NCBI GenBank assembly: GCA_030426955.1
Contig: JAUHXS010000003.1
Span: 124,001-188,000, forward strand
Length of the DNA stretch: 64,000 nt
Direction of reading: 5' to 3'
Source of the DNA: Bacteroidia bacterium
GTDB taxonomy: Bacteria; Bacteroidota; Bacteroidia; Chitinophagales; JAUHXS01
Positions 53,129 to 61,711 of this stretch are shown here, in pieces. Made by a program: the position numbers and the translations under genes. Position 1 is the first letter of the stretch. Each line of letters opens with the position of its first letter. The notes beneath the pieces were generated by a model that saw only the letters and a list, made by a program, of their open reading frames with translations, was not told the DNA's origin and did no database searches.

Positions 53129-54400
53129 TTATACTAAGTCTAGCCCTATATCTTTGCGATAATACTTTCCCTCGAAAGAGATTTGGTCAGCGCAGTTGTT
53201 AGAAAGCTCTAAAGCTTCTTCAATATTATTTCCCAAAGCGGTTACTGTTAAAACGCGTCCTCCAGAAGTTTCTATATGACCATTGTTTCTCTTAGTTCCT
53301 GCATGAAATATAGTACACCCTTTATTGACATCTAATCCATCTATTTTCTTGCCTTTTTCATAACTTTCTGGATATCCTCCTGATGCTAAGACAACTGTAG
53401 TAGCTGTTTCAGAGACTTCCTCCAAAACGACTTTCTCTAAATTCCTTCTAGCAATACCATCAAATAACTCCAATAAATCTGTTTTTATTCTAGGGATAAC
53501 AACCTCTGTTTCAGGATCTCCCATCCTTACATTATATTCAATCACATACGGATTCCCATCTACATTCATCAAGCCAATGTAAAGGAACCCCCTATAATCA
53601 ATATTTTCTGATTTAAGACCTTCTATAGTCGGATCAATAATACGCTCCTGCACTTTGCTAAGCAATTCGTCATCAACAAAAGGAACAGGAGAAACAGCAC
53701 CCATGCCACCAGTATTAAGTCCTGTATCACCTTCCCCAACTCTTTTATAGTCTTTTGCACTAGGCAGCACCTTGTAGCTAATACCATCTGTAAGAATGAA
53801 AATTGAAAACTCAATACCAGTTAAAAATTCCTCTACTACAACTTTTGCACTAGCATCACCAAACTTACCATCAAGCATTTTTTTAAACTCACTTTGAGCT
53901 TCCTCAACACTTTGACAAATTAGAACACCCTTACCAGCAGCAAGGCCATCTGCTTTCAAAACGATTGGCGCTTCTTGTTGACCAATATAATCTAGCCCAT
54001 CTTGAATTGCAGATTGATCAAAGGTTTTATACAATGCCGTAGGGATTTGATATTTTTCCATGAAGTTTTTAGAAAAGTCCTTGCTGCCTTCAAGCTGAGC
54101 TCCTGCTTTGGATGGTCCAATAATAGGAATGTACTTTAGCTCAATATCATCTTTAAAGTAGTCCACTATGCCGTTGACAAGAGGATCTTCAGGACCTACA
54201 ACAACTAGGTGAATACGATTGTCGAGGCAAAAGTTTTTAAGCGCTCTAAAGTCATTTAGATCAATTTCGACGTTGACACCGCACTGCATAGTGCCAGCAT
54301 TCCCGGGAGCAATGTATAAACTATCACACTTGGAGCTTTGAGCAATCTTCCATGCTAGAGCATGCTCTCTTCCTCCGGATCCTAATACTAGTACATTCAT
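53129..54400 (-). CDS. purD: Phosphoribosylamine-glycine ligase
   Basis: 423 residues, standard length. Second step of purine synthesis, joining glycine to phosphoribosylamine with ATP. Seen: VLGSGGREHALAWKI (about 3-17), GPSKAGAQLEGSKDFSKNFM, ATP-grasp LKADGLAAGKGVLIC (about 147), and RMGDPETEVVIPR (about 290), the GARS signature. It ends 34 bases upstream of tRNA-Leu and starts 6 bases after xth. Confidence 0.97.
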   Translation of the reverse strand: MNVLVLGSGGREHALAWKIAQSSKCDSLYIAPGNAGTMQCGVNVEIDLNDFRALKNFCLDNRIHLVVVGPEDPLVNGIVDYFKDDIELKYIPIIGPSKAGAQLEGSKDFSKNFMEKYQIPTALYKTFDQSAIQDGLDYIGQQEAPIVLKADGLAAGKGVLICQSVEEAQSEFKKMLDGKFGDASAKVVVEEFLTGIEFSIFILTDGISYKVLPSAKDYKRVGEGDTGLNTGGMGAVSPVPFVDDELLSKVQERIIDPTIEGLKSENIDYRGFLYIGLMNVDGNPYVIEYNVRMGDPETEVVIPRIKTDLLELFDGIARRNLEKVVLEEVSETATTVVLASGGYPESYEKGKKIDGLDVNKGCTIFHAGTKRNNGHIETSGGRVLTVTALGNNIEEALELSNNCADQISFEGKYYRKDIGLDLV

Positions 54401-54406
54401 ATTATC

Positions 54407-55174
54407 TTAATTAAGTACGATTCCTACAGGACAGTGATCTGACCCCATGATTTGATCTAAAATAAAAGCTTCTTTCACATTATTTATCATGGAACTGGGA
54501 ACCATAAAGTAATCAATTCTCCAGCCAACATTCCTATCTCTTGCTCTAAAACGCTGATTCCAAAAAGAATATTGTACTTTTTCGGGGTGTAAATGACGGT
54601 AACTATCCACAAAGTCGTTTTCCTGTATCATATGCTCTAGTCCATCAATCTCGGCTTGTGTATAGCCTGCAGTGACGTCATAATTAGAATCTGGTCGTGC
54701 CAAATCAATGGGTTTTCTGGCGACATTTAAATCTCCGGTCATAATTACCGGTTTTGCCTTCCCCAGTTGATTTAAATAAGCAGAAAAAGCCTTATCCCAC
54801 TCTTGTCTATAATCTAGCCTTTTTAATCCTGAGCCGGAGTTGGGTACATAAACATCGACCAAAAAATAATCTTTGTATTCAGCTGTGGTAACTCTTCCTT
54901 CTTGATCGTGTTCTTCAATGCCTATATCAAAGGTGACATTTACAGGCTCTTCTCTTGATAAAATGGCAGTACCTGAATATCCCTTCCTTGCTTTAGAATC
55001 GTTTGCAAAAATCTTGTAATCCTGAATGGGTGCTAATGCTTCCATAGTTTGATCGACAGATGCCTTGGTTTCTTGAAGGCATAAAACGTCAGGAGCCATA
55101 GTTTTCAAGGTATCTTCAAAACCCTTTTTCATAGTTGCCCTAATACCGTTAACGTTCCAAGAGATTAGCCTCAT
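54407..55174 (-). CDS. xth: Exodeoxyribonuclease III
   Basis: 255 residues from Met at 55174 (MRLISWNVNGIRA), the standard start; the ORF continues 9 residues upstream. AP-endonuclease and 3'-exonuclease in base-excision repair. Metal and catalytic motifs: WNVNG, LCLQETKA (E about 35), TGDLNVARKPIDL (about 144), and SDHCPVGIVL at the end. Confidence 0.95.
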   Translation of the reverse strand: MRLISWNVNGIRATMKKGFEDTLKTMAPDVLCLQETKASVDQTMEALAPIQDYKIFANDSKARKGYSGTAILSREEPVNVTFDIGIEEHDQEGRVTTAEYKDYFLVDVYVPNSGSGLKRLDYRQEWDKAFSAYLNQLGKAKPVIMTGDLNVARKPIDLARPDSNYDVTAGYTQAEIDGLEHMIQENDFVDSYRHLHPEKVQYSFWNQRFRARDRNVGWRIDYFMVPSSMINNVKEAFILDQIMGSDHCPVGIVLN

Positions 55175-55198
55175 TTGAGATGCTTGTTTGATATAATA

Positions 55199-55206
55199 CA
55201 AATGTA
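55199..55206 (-). promoter_or_regulatory. Putative -7 box for xth
   Basis: CAAATGTA on the plus strand is TACATTTG on the minus strand. It lies 24 bases before the Met at 55174 and supports that start over the longer frame beginning at 55201. Confidence 0.45.
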
Positions 55207-55300
55207 CAAAGGATTTTAATTTAATCCCACATATGTAATAATGTGTAGTTGAATTTTTTAAATAGGTGCATTATCATTACAACAACAAAGCAGGAGAGTT

Positions 55301-55912
55301 ATGGAAAGGTTAGCAGTAGTTTTATTTAGTTTGTTATTAGGAGTAAGTACTTTCGCACAGGAAGCAAAGCAAAGGACACTTAATATAGGTGTTGGAATAA
55401 GCGTAAATACAATTAGTGGTCCTGAGGGTATAAATGTAACTACACCTGCAATTAAGACTGTATTCCCTATTACTAAGCGACTGGACTTAGTTACAGACTA
55501 TACCATCTTTCTAAATGCGTTTAATACTTCTAAGACTTTAAGAGGTTTTTCAACTAAGCTGAATGCACAGTTTATTTTAATTGATTTAGAGATGTTACAA
55601 CTTTATGCAACGGGAGGGTACAGTTTTGTCGATTTTCGTCAGCATGGGGAGCTAGGAAATGCAGTTGCTCAAGGTGTCAACTTTGGCATAGGCTTTAAAA
55701 GCAAAATGAAAAAGTTGCACATTTTCTATGAAGGCCGTAAAACGTATAATAGAGCTTCTAGATACGATGCATTTGCTTCAAATGACGTTTCAATGGGCGC
55801 ATATAAAGAAATTGAGGTCAAATTACCTGAAAAGAACAAAAGAAGTAAAGTTAAAAAGGTGAAACACCATCCATTTAAAATAAAAATGGAGGCTTGCCCA
55901 GAGGTACATTAG
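55301..55912 (+). CDS. Outer-membrane beta-barrel-like protein
   Basis: 203 residues with signal peptide MERLAVVLFSLLLGVSTFAQ. Mature strands such as TLNIGVGISVNTISG, LYATGGYSFVDFRQ and QGVNFGIGFKSKMKKLHIFYEG alternate as in barrels of the OmpW/outer-membrane superfamily. The C-terminal 35 residues are very basic (KKNKRSKVKKVKHH). No family was recognised. It lies alone between divergent xth and convergent lgt. Confidence 0.55.
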   Translation: MERLAVVLFSLLLGVSTFAQEAKQRTLNIGVGISVNTISGPEGINVTTPAIKTVFPITKRLDLVTDYTIFLNAFNTSKTLRGFSTKLNAQFILIDLEMLQLYATGGYSFVDFRQHGELGNAVAQGVNFGIGFKSKMKKLHIFYEGRKTYNRASRYDAFASNDVSMGAYKEIEVKLPEKNKRSKVKKVKHHPFKIKMEACPEVH

Positions 55913-55962
55913 TTTGTGGTTTATAGTTGTGGTTAAAATGGCCTGCGACGTTCTGTTGCGGG

Positions 55963-57102
55963 CTATTTTTTCTTTAGGTAAATGATACCTCCGATTCCGG
56001 CAAGCACTAGAATAGTAGAAATAATTTCGGCTTGAGTAATGGCACTTCCAAAGATTTCATACGTAGCATTTACCCGTATTTTCTCGATAAAAAATCGCTC
56101 AATACCATTCACAATTAGATATACACAAAAAAGAACGCCTGGAGTCGTCAGCTTTTTTCTAATAGACATTAAAAAGGCAAACAATGCGATTGCCATAACA
56201 CTTTCATAAAATGGCGTTGGGTATACGGCTTCCGCTAATTCGTAACAAAACTTGCCTTCACAGCCTGGAATGGGTATGCCTTCGCTGATGACATTATGAG
56301 GAAACTTAAATTTCCACATCCAGTCCGGTAAGAAGCTCATCCAATCTGGCTTAGGATTTGGGTTTGCAATTCCCCAATCACCGTCACCTGAAAGTTGACA
56401 GCCCACTCGTCCGACACCGTAGGCAAGCATCAAGCCTGGTGCAGCAGCATCAATAAGGTGTAATGTAGATAAGTTATGTTTTCTAGTAAACCAAATTACG
56501 GCAATAGCGCCACCTAATAGTCCACCATAGAATGTTAGTCCACTAAATGATGTCAAAGCGCCGATAGGGTCTGATATAAACTCCTCTGGATACTCCAAGT
56601 TGTGAAATATCTTTGCACCCAAAATACCGCCTACAAAAGCATAAGTTGTGATATCGCCGATTAATTGATAAGGGTGTAGTTTGATTTCCTGCCATTTGGG
56701 CTTCTCAAGCTGTTCTTTTTTCTTTTCATTGTATTTGAGATATGCACCAATAGCCCCAATCAAAATACCTCCAATCCAATTACCTCTTAGTGAGAGCAAA
56801 AACCCCTGCGGGTCATCTACAAACTCTTGATAATTCAGTGCAAATGCAACGAGTTTAAACCCTAAAACGAACCATATTAAACCATTGATAACAAGATCCT
56901 GAATACTGGCAGGAGCGCCAACTAATACTTTTTTCTGAATAATGTTAAAATGGCCTTCTTTTTCTTTTCTCCGAAATTCTTTGGCTAAGACATAAGCACC
57001 AGCTAAAAAGGCCAGAGCAACCATTAGCCCAAATGTATGAATTGGTAGTGGTATGTTAATACCTAATAAATCTTCTAAAAGCTTCGATAAAGTAGGGTAC
57101 AA
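55963..57102 (-). CDS. lgt: Prolipoprotein diacylglyceryl transferase
   Basis: 379 residues, long for Lgt, with about eight membrane helices. Moves a diacylglyceryl group onto the Cys of lipoprotein precursors. The conserved segment YGVGRVGCQLSGDGDWG (about 228-244) matches the Lgt GRxG site, preceded by GLTFYGGLLGGAIAVIW. An inserted cytoplasmic loop rich in Lys is at about 125-140. It starts 7 bases after mtaB. The several lipoproteins nearby would use this enzyme. Confidence 0.9.
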   Translation of the reverse strand: MYPTLSKLLEDLLGINIPLPIHTFGLMVALAFLAGAYVLAKEFRRKEKEGHFNIIQKKVLVGAPASIQDLVINGLIWFVLGFKLVAFALNYQEFVDDPQGFLLSLRGNWIGGILIGAIGAYLKYNEKKKEQLEKPKWQEIKLHPYQLIGDITTYAFVGGILGAKIFHNLEYPEEFISDPIGALTSFSGLTFYGGLLGGAIAVIWFTRKHNLSTLHLIDAAAPGLMLAYGVGRVGCQLSGDGDWGIANPNPKPDWMSFLPDWMWKFKFPHNVISEGIPIPGCEGKFCYELAEAVYPTPFYESVMAIALFAFLMSIRKKLTTPGVLFCVYLIVNGIERFFIEKIRVNATYEIFGSAITQAEIISTILVLAGIGGIIYLKKK

Positions 57103-57109
57103 GGTTTAA

Positions 57110-58438
57110 TTATTTGGTTAAAGTTGCCTTTGATATTGAAATAGAATTGTCTATTTGCATAATTCCATCAGCATCTAAGCTTTTCAAAGTTAGCTCTTTC
57201 AGTTGATTTATGTATTTTTCTTGAAAAGAGGTTTTTGCCTTTATATAATTATCCGTAAAACCACTGATGAAACCCTCTTTTTCTTCTGACTCAAATAAAA
57301 CGGTCTTTTTCTGACCAATGAACTTTTCATAAAACGCTCTTCTCTTTTTTTCAGATAAGATTCGTAACATTTTGCTTCTTTCTTTTCGAACGTTGATAGG
57401 TACAACCTTGCCTAAAGTTAAAGCATGCGTATTATCTCTTTCGGAGTATGTAAATACATGTAAATAAGAAACATCAAGTTGATTTAAAAAGTCATAGGTT
57501 TCTTTAAAATGTTCCTCTGTTTCTCCCGGAAATCCAACTATAACATCCACGCCAATGCAGCAGTCTGGCATAATGGATTTTATTTTATTGACCCGATCAA
57601 CGTATAGCTCTCTTTTATATCTTCTTCGCATGAGTTTTAGTATCTCATTAGAGCCAGATTGCAAGGGGATATGAAAGTGGGGAACAAATCTTTTAGAACT
57701 AGCAACGAATTCGATGATTTCATCTTTTAATAAATTAGGCTCGATAGATGATATCCTAAATCGTTCAATTCCTTCTATCTCATCCAATGCTTGGATCAGG
57801 TCTAAAAAAGTTTCCTTTTGGGGATTATTGGAATGCCCAAAGTCTCCAATGTTCACTCCTGTAAGAACAACTTCTTTAACCTCTGTCTCAGCTATTTCCT
57901 TGGCGGAGGTTATAATGTTTTCGATTGAGTCACTTCTGCTTTTTCCTCTTGCCAAAGGGATAGTGCAAAACGAACAATTGTAATCACAACCATCCTGTAC
58001 CTTGAGAAATGCTCTGGTTCTATCTCCGAAGGAGTAGGCATTGGTAAAAAAATCCACGTCCTCTATCTCACAAGAAGAAACCAATACTTCTTGTTTATCT
58101 AGCCTCTTTAAGTTTTCAATTAGGTTGAACTTCTCAGAGGCACCTAATACCGCATCTACCCCTGGTATGGATGCAATTTCTTTGGGCTTAAGTTGCGCGT
58201 AACAACCAATAATGACCACTCTGGATTCAGGCGCCTGTTTTTTTAATTTACGAACTAGGTAGCGACACTCTTTGTCGGCGTTTTCTGTCACAGAGCAAGT
58301 GTTGATGATATAAAAGTCAGACTGATCTTTGAAGTCAACTTTGACGAAGCCAGCTTCCTCGGCCTTTCTTGCAATAGTCGAAGTTTCTGAAAAGTTCAGC
58401 TTGCATCCTAAAGTATGAAATGCTATTCTTTTGCTCAT
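57110..58438 (-). CDS. mtaB: tRNA methylthiotransferase MtaB (radical SAM)
   Basis: 442 residues. Adds a methylthio group to t6A37 of tRNAs. N-terminal domain AFHTLGCKLNFSET (about 6-19) with cluster cysteines at about 12, 48 and 80 (GCKLN, NTCSV, GCYAQ). Radical SAM site in QDGCDYNCSFCTIP (CxxxCxxC, about 148-161). TRAM domain at the C-terminus. A promoter box lies 7 bases before the ATG. It leads the mtaB-lgt pair. Confidence 0.93.
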   Translation of the reverse strand: MSKRIAFHTLGCKLNFSETSTIARKAEEAGFVKVDFKDQSDFYIINTCSVTENADKECRYLVRKLKKQAPESRVVIIGCYAQLKPKEIASIPGVDAVLGASEKFNLIENLKRLDKQEVLVSSCEIEDVDFFTNAYSFGDRTRAFLKVQDGCDYNCSFCTIPLARGKSRSDSIENIITSAKEIAETEVKEVVLTGVNIGDFGHSNNPQKETFLDLIQALDEIEGIERFRISSIEPNLLKDEIIEFVASSKRFVPHFHIPLQSGSNEILKLMRRRYKRELYVDRVNKIKSIMPDCCIGVDVIVGFPGETEEHFKETYDFLNQLDVSYLHVFTYSERDNTHALTLGKVVPINVRKERSKMLRILSEKKRRAFYEKFIGQKKTVLFESEEKEGFISGFTDNYIKAKTSFQEKYINQLKELTLKSLDADGIMQIDNSISISKATLTK

Positions 58439-58445
58439 ACCTTTG

Positions 58446-58474
58446 CAAAGGTAAGAAAATCAGTTAGACATCAA
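58446..58474 (-). promoter_or_regulatory. Promoter of mtaB with near-zero leader
   Basis: Minus strand: TTG (58474-58472), 18 bases, TACCTTTG (58453-58446). The ATG at 58438 is 7 bases past the box. The upstream TTG falls 3 bases after the hemB stop. Confidence 0.5.
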
Positions 58475-58477
58475 TAG

Positions 58478-59449
58478 CTATCTCTGTTTTGCAAATTCCT
58501 TAGCAAAATAAGTCAAAATGATGTCAGCACCTGCTCTTTTAATACTGGTTAAAGATTCGATCATTGTAGCCCTACCATCAAGCCAACCCCTTTCATCAGC
58601 TGCTTTGACCATAGCATATTCTCCGCTAACATTATATGCAGCAATTGGCAAATCAAAAGATTCTTTTAGAGATTTAATAACATCTAAATAAGCTAAAGCA
58701 GGTTTCACCATGAGAAAGTCAGCGCCTTCTTCAACATCCAGCTGAGCCTCTACTAAAGCTTCTTTAGCATTTCTAAAATCCATCTGATAAGTTTTTTTAT
58801 CTCCAGACTTGGGAGCGGAGTCTAATGCATCTCTAAAAGGCCCATAGAAACTACTGGCGTATTTTGCTGTATAAGACATGATAGAGGCTTCCGTAAAACC
58901 TTCATCATCTAGGAGGCTTCTTATATAGCCTACTCTGCCGTCCATCATATCGGATGGTCCGATAATATCAGCTCCTGCTTTTGCCTGAGCTAAAGACATT
59001 TTGCCTAATACTTCCAGCGTTTCGTCATTCAATATCTTTCCGTTTTCTACAATGCCATCGTGACCATCTGAGCTATATGGATCCATAGCAACGTCCGTCA
59101 TAACACATATTTCTGGAAACTTTTGCTTAACAGTATTAATTGCTTTCAGGTAAAAGCATTTTTCATTGTAGCTATAAGTTGCCATTTTATCTTTTAGCTT
59201 TTCCTCAACTACCGGAAATAGAGCAAATGAGTTAATCCCTAAAGCAACACATTCTTTGACTTCTGTTAAAAGTTTATCGATTGTAAACCTATTTATACCT
59301 GGCATAGACTCAACAGGAATAGAGGTGTCTTTGCCATCAATTACAAAGAGTGGGTAGATTAATTGATTAACAGATAATTCTGTCTCTTTAATCAGATCTC
59401 TAATGGCTTGACTTTTTCTGTTTCTTCGAGGTCGGGTAATAGTTAACAT
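58478..59449 (-). CDS. hemB: Porphobilinogen synthase (ALA dehydratase)
   Basis: 323 residues. Condenses two 5-aminolevulinate molecules in heme synthesis. Blocks: RPRRNRKSQAIRDLI at the start, TDVAMDPYSSDGHDGIV (about 118-134), SDMMDGRVGYIRSLLD, and FLMVKPALAYLDVIK with the Schiff-base Lys (about 246). The 118-134 loop has Asp where zinc enzymes have Cys, so this is the Mg/K-type active site. Confidence 0.96.
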   Translation of the reverse strand: MLTITRPRRNRKSQAIRDLIKETELSVNQLIYPLFVIDGKDTSIPVESMPGINRFTIDKLLTEVKECVALGINSFALFPVVEEKLKDKMATYSYNEKCFYLKAINTVKQKFPEICVMTDVAMDPYSSDGHDGIVENGKILNDETLEVLGKMSLAQAKAGADIIGPSDMMDGRVGYIRSLLDDEGFTEASIMSYTAKYASSFYGPFRDALDSAPKSGDKKTYQMDFRNAKEALVEAQLDVEEGADFLMVKPALAYLDVIKSLKESFDLPIAAYNVSGEYAMVKAADERGWLDGRATMIESLTSIKRAGADIILTYFAKEFAKQR

Positions 59450-59522
59450 ATTGTAGGGATCGAATATTTTTCCTTTAAATTAGTTATTATGATTCAATTT
59501 ATTCAGACTGAAATTAGTTCTT

Positions 59523-59567
59523 AGTTTATAATTTCTAGTTGATTCTTTTAATTAGAAATTATAAACT
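59523..59567. terminator. 15-bp hairpin between crcB and hemB
   Basis: Arms 59523-59537 and 59553-59567 are perfect complements with a 15-base loop. Placed after the crcB stop and before hemB in the same strand, it may end the antiporter-crcB transcript. It is AT-rich and followed by no long T run. Confidence 0.5.
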
Positions 59568-59644
59568 GTCAATTATGAACTGCCATTTATTTCTTAGAGA
59601 TATTGCGGTCAATTAATAATTCTGAGAATTCGGTATCGTAAAAC

Positions 59645-59995
59645 TCATTTCACTAAAAGCAATCCAAGCCAAATGGCAATTAAACATATCACAACATTAG
59701 CAATAATATTGGATAATGCAGAAAATAATTGTCCCGTAGATAGCAAGTTAAAAGTATCAGCACTAAAAGTCGAGAAGGTGCTGAAGCCACCACAAAAACC
59801 AATAGCAACAAGATATTTTAGCAGTGAATTCTCTTCCTTTAAAGTCAAGCCAAGCATAACGCCTAAAATAAAAGAACTTAATAAATTAGCAACCAAGGTA
59901 GCAAAAGGAAATGATTGATCCGTGAGCATTCTAGAAACGCCAAAGCGAGCTAAGCTACCTATTCCTCCTCCTAAGAATACGGCTAGATAGTTCAT
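59645..59995 (-). CDS. crcB: Fluoride channel CrcB/Fluc
   Basis: 116 residues, four helices. Family residues: GGGIGSLARFGVS (about 9-21), FPFATLVANLLSSFILG with key Asn (about 29-45), and GFCGGFSTFSTFSAD (about 72-86), which lines the fluoride path. Exports fluoride as a dual-topology dimer. It is 3 bases after the antiporter gene, so translation is coupled. No fluoride riboswitch was seen. Confidence 0.94.
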   Translation of the reverse strand: MNYLAVFLGGGIGSLARFGVSRMLTDQSFPFATLVANLLSSFILGVMLGLTLKEENSLLKYLVAIGFCGGFSTFSTFSADTFNLLSTGQLFSALSNIIANVVICLIAIWLGLLLVK

Positions 59996-59998
59996 TCT

Positions 59999-61450
59999 TT
60001 AAAAGAAGAATACTAACCATGTCAAGAATAACACCGGTAGCAATATTGGCAAAGAGTATCTTACAATATAACTTACGAAAGAAGGCATTGAAATACCGAC
60101 TTGCTCTGCAATTGCTTTTACCATAAAGTTTGGCGCATTGCCGATATAGGTCATAGCACCAAAGAATACAGAGGAAACAGAAATAGCCATTAATTCCCTT
60201 CCATACTGATTTGCAAAATCTAATACTTGTAGCTTCAGGTTAATATCTAAGTTGAACTTACCCATTCCGGCAGCAAGGAAATTCAAGTAAGTTGGAGCAT
60301 TATCAAGTACACCAGATAATGATCCTGTAGCCCAGTATAAAGAGCTAATCGAGATTAACTTTTGGCCTTCTGCTGATTTCGCAAACTCACTAATCAATTG
60401 TAATGCAGGCATCATCGTTGCGAAAATACCAATGAACAAGAATGCTACCTCTTTAATCGGCTCGAAGTCAAACTCATTGCCTTTCAAGCATTCAGGATCC
60501 GAAGTTTTAAAGGCAACAAAAGCTGTTGCTAACATGATTACTTCTCTTAAGAAAGAAAACTTATCTCCGTGAAAAGTAATTGCTGGAACCCAATCCATTA
60601 CATTAGGATCTAAGAATACAGCTGCTATAGTTATTGCTAGCCAAAGCACATTTTTTAATCCTTTTACCTGAATTTTTCCAGAGTATTCTTCGGTTGAAGG
60701 TTCTGCATTTCTATAGTTTTTACTGTCTACAAAAAAGAAAATGGAGGCTAACATACCTATTCCAAACATCCATTCAAGCACAACGTTTTCGAGCGTCCAG
60801 AAGAAAGGCACACCCTTTAGAAAGCCTAAAAACAAGGGTGGATCTCCAATTGGAGTCAATGCACCTCCAACATTACTGACCATAAAAATGAAAAAGACGA
60901 TATGATATGGCTTGACACGTTCTTTGTTTAGTCTAATAAAAGGTCGAATGAGCAACATAGAAGCTCCCGTCGTTCCAATGATGTTAGCTATAATAGAGCC
61001 AAATATCAGCAAGATGACATTTGCCATTGGTGTACCTGCTTTATCTACTTTAATTAGAATTCCTCCGGAGGCAACAAAGAGCGCTGTTAATAAAGCAATG
61101 AACGAAAAATACTCTGCCAATGAATGTACCGGATGATGCACATCATGCAAGAAAAATAAATAATAAACGGCTACAATCGTTCCGAGAATGGCAGAAATAA
61201 GGGGATAGTTTTTATGCCAAAAATGGGCAAAAAACAGTGGTCCTGTCGCAATCATTAGCAATAAAAGCGCAAACGGAATAACAGACCAAGTTGCGGGTTG
61301 ACCTGCATGATGTCCACCTGCATCTTGTGCTGCGTTATCAGAAGGAGCCTGGCTTACCTCAACATTGTCTAATTCACTTGATGCAAAAGTATTTACAGTC
61401 GAAAAGTTAAGACCAACAGTTATTGCTAGTAAAAATAAAAATTGCTTCAT
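59999..61450 (-). CDS. nhaD: NhaD-like sodium:proton antiporter
   Basis: 483 residues from Met at 61450, which gives a signal-like start (MKQFLFLLAITVGLNFSTVN) and fits the -7 box at 61474; the longer frame from 61507 is rejected. About twelve helices. Typical segments: IANIIGTTGASMLLIRPFIR (about 164), SNVGGALTPIGDPPLFLGFL (about 202), SGVLDNAPTYLNFLAAG (about 375), IGNAPNFMVKAIAEQ (about 433). Ion-transporter superfamily (ArsB/NhaD). Confidence 0.9.
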   Translation of the reverse strand: MKQFLFLLAITVGLNFSTVNTFASSELDNVEVSQAPSDNAAQDAGGHHAGQPATWSVIPFALLLLMIATGPLFFAHFWHKNYPLISAILGTIVAVYYLFFLHDVHHPVHSLAEYFSFIALLTALFVASGGILIKVDKAGTPMANVILLIFGSIIANIIGTTGASMLLIRPFIRLNKERVKPYHIVFFIFMVSNVGGALTPIGDPPLFLGFLKGVPFFWTLENVVLEWMFGIGMLASIFFFVDSKNYRNAEPSTEEYSGKIQVKGLKNVLWLAITIAAVFLDPNVMDWVPAITFHGDKFSFLREVIMLATAFVAFKTSDPECLKGNEFDFEPIKEVAFLFIGIFATMMPALQLISEFAKSAEGQKLISISSLYWATGSLSGVLDNAPTYLNFLAAGMGKFNLDINLKLQVLDFANQYGRELMAISVSSVFFGAMTYIGNAPNFMVKAIAEQVGISMPSFVSYIVRYSLPILLPVLFLTWLVFFF

Positions 61451-61473
61451 TTCTAAGTTCTTTTGATAGTCCA

Positions 61474-61481
61474 CAAAAATA
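61474..61481 (-). promoter_or_regulatory. Putative -7 box for nhaD-crcB
   Basis: CAAAAATA on the plus strand is TATTTTTG on the minus strand, an exact consensus 23 bases before the chosen start. A CAA (TTG on minus) occurs 23 bases further out, longer than the usual spacing. Confidence 0.4.
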
Positions 61482-61711
61482 GTAAAAAAGTTAACTTCCA
61501 TAACCAATACCGACTTTCAAAAACAATATAGCTAAACATCCCCGCCAAATGGCGGAGAATTACTCTATTTGTTTTTAGAATCGGCATTTACCAATTCTCA
61601 ACTCTATCAAGTCTTTTGGACTATGAATCGTTGGAATTGGTATAAGGTGTTAATAAAGTCTAGATGCCCTGAAATAATAACTTGCTATATTTAAGTTTTA
61701 ATTTTTCAGTT

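Noticed and set aside
59996-61500. Fluoride riboswitch ahead of crcB
   Set aside because: crcB lies 3 bases after the antiporter gene, and no crcB-motif RNA was seen before the antiporter start.
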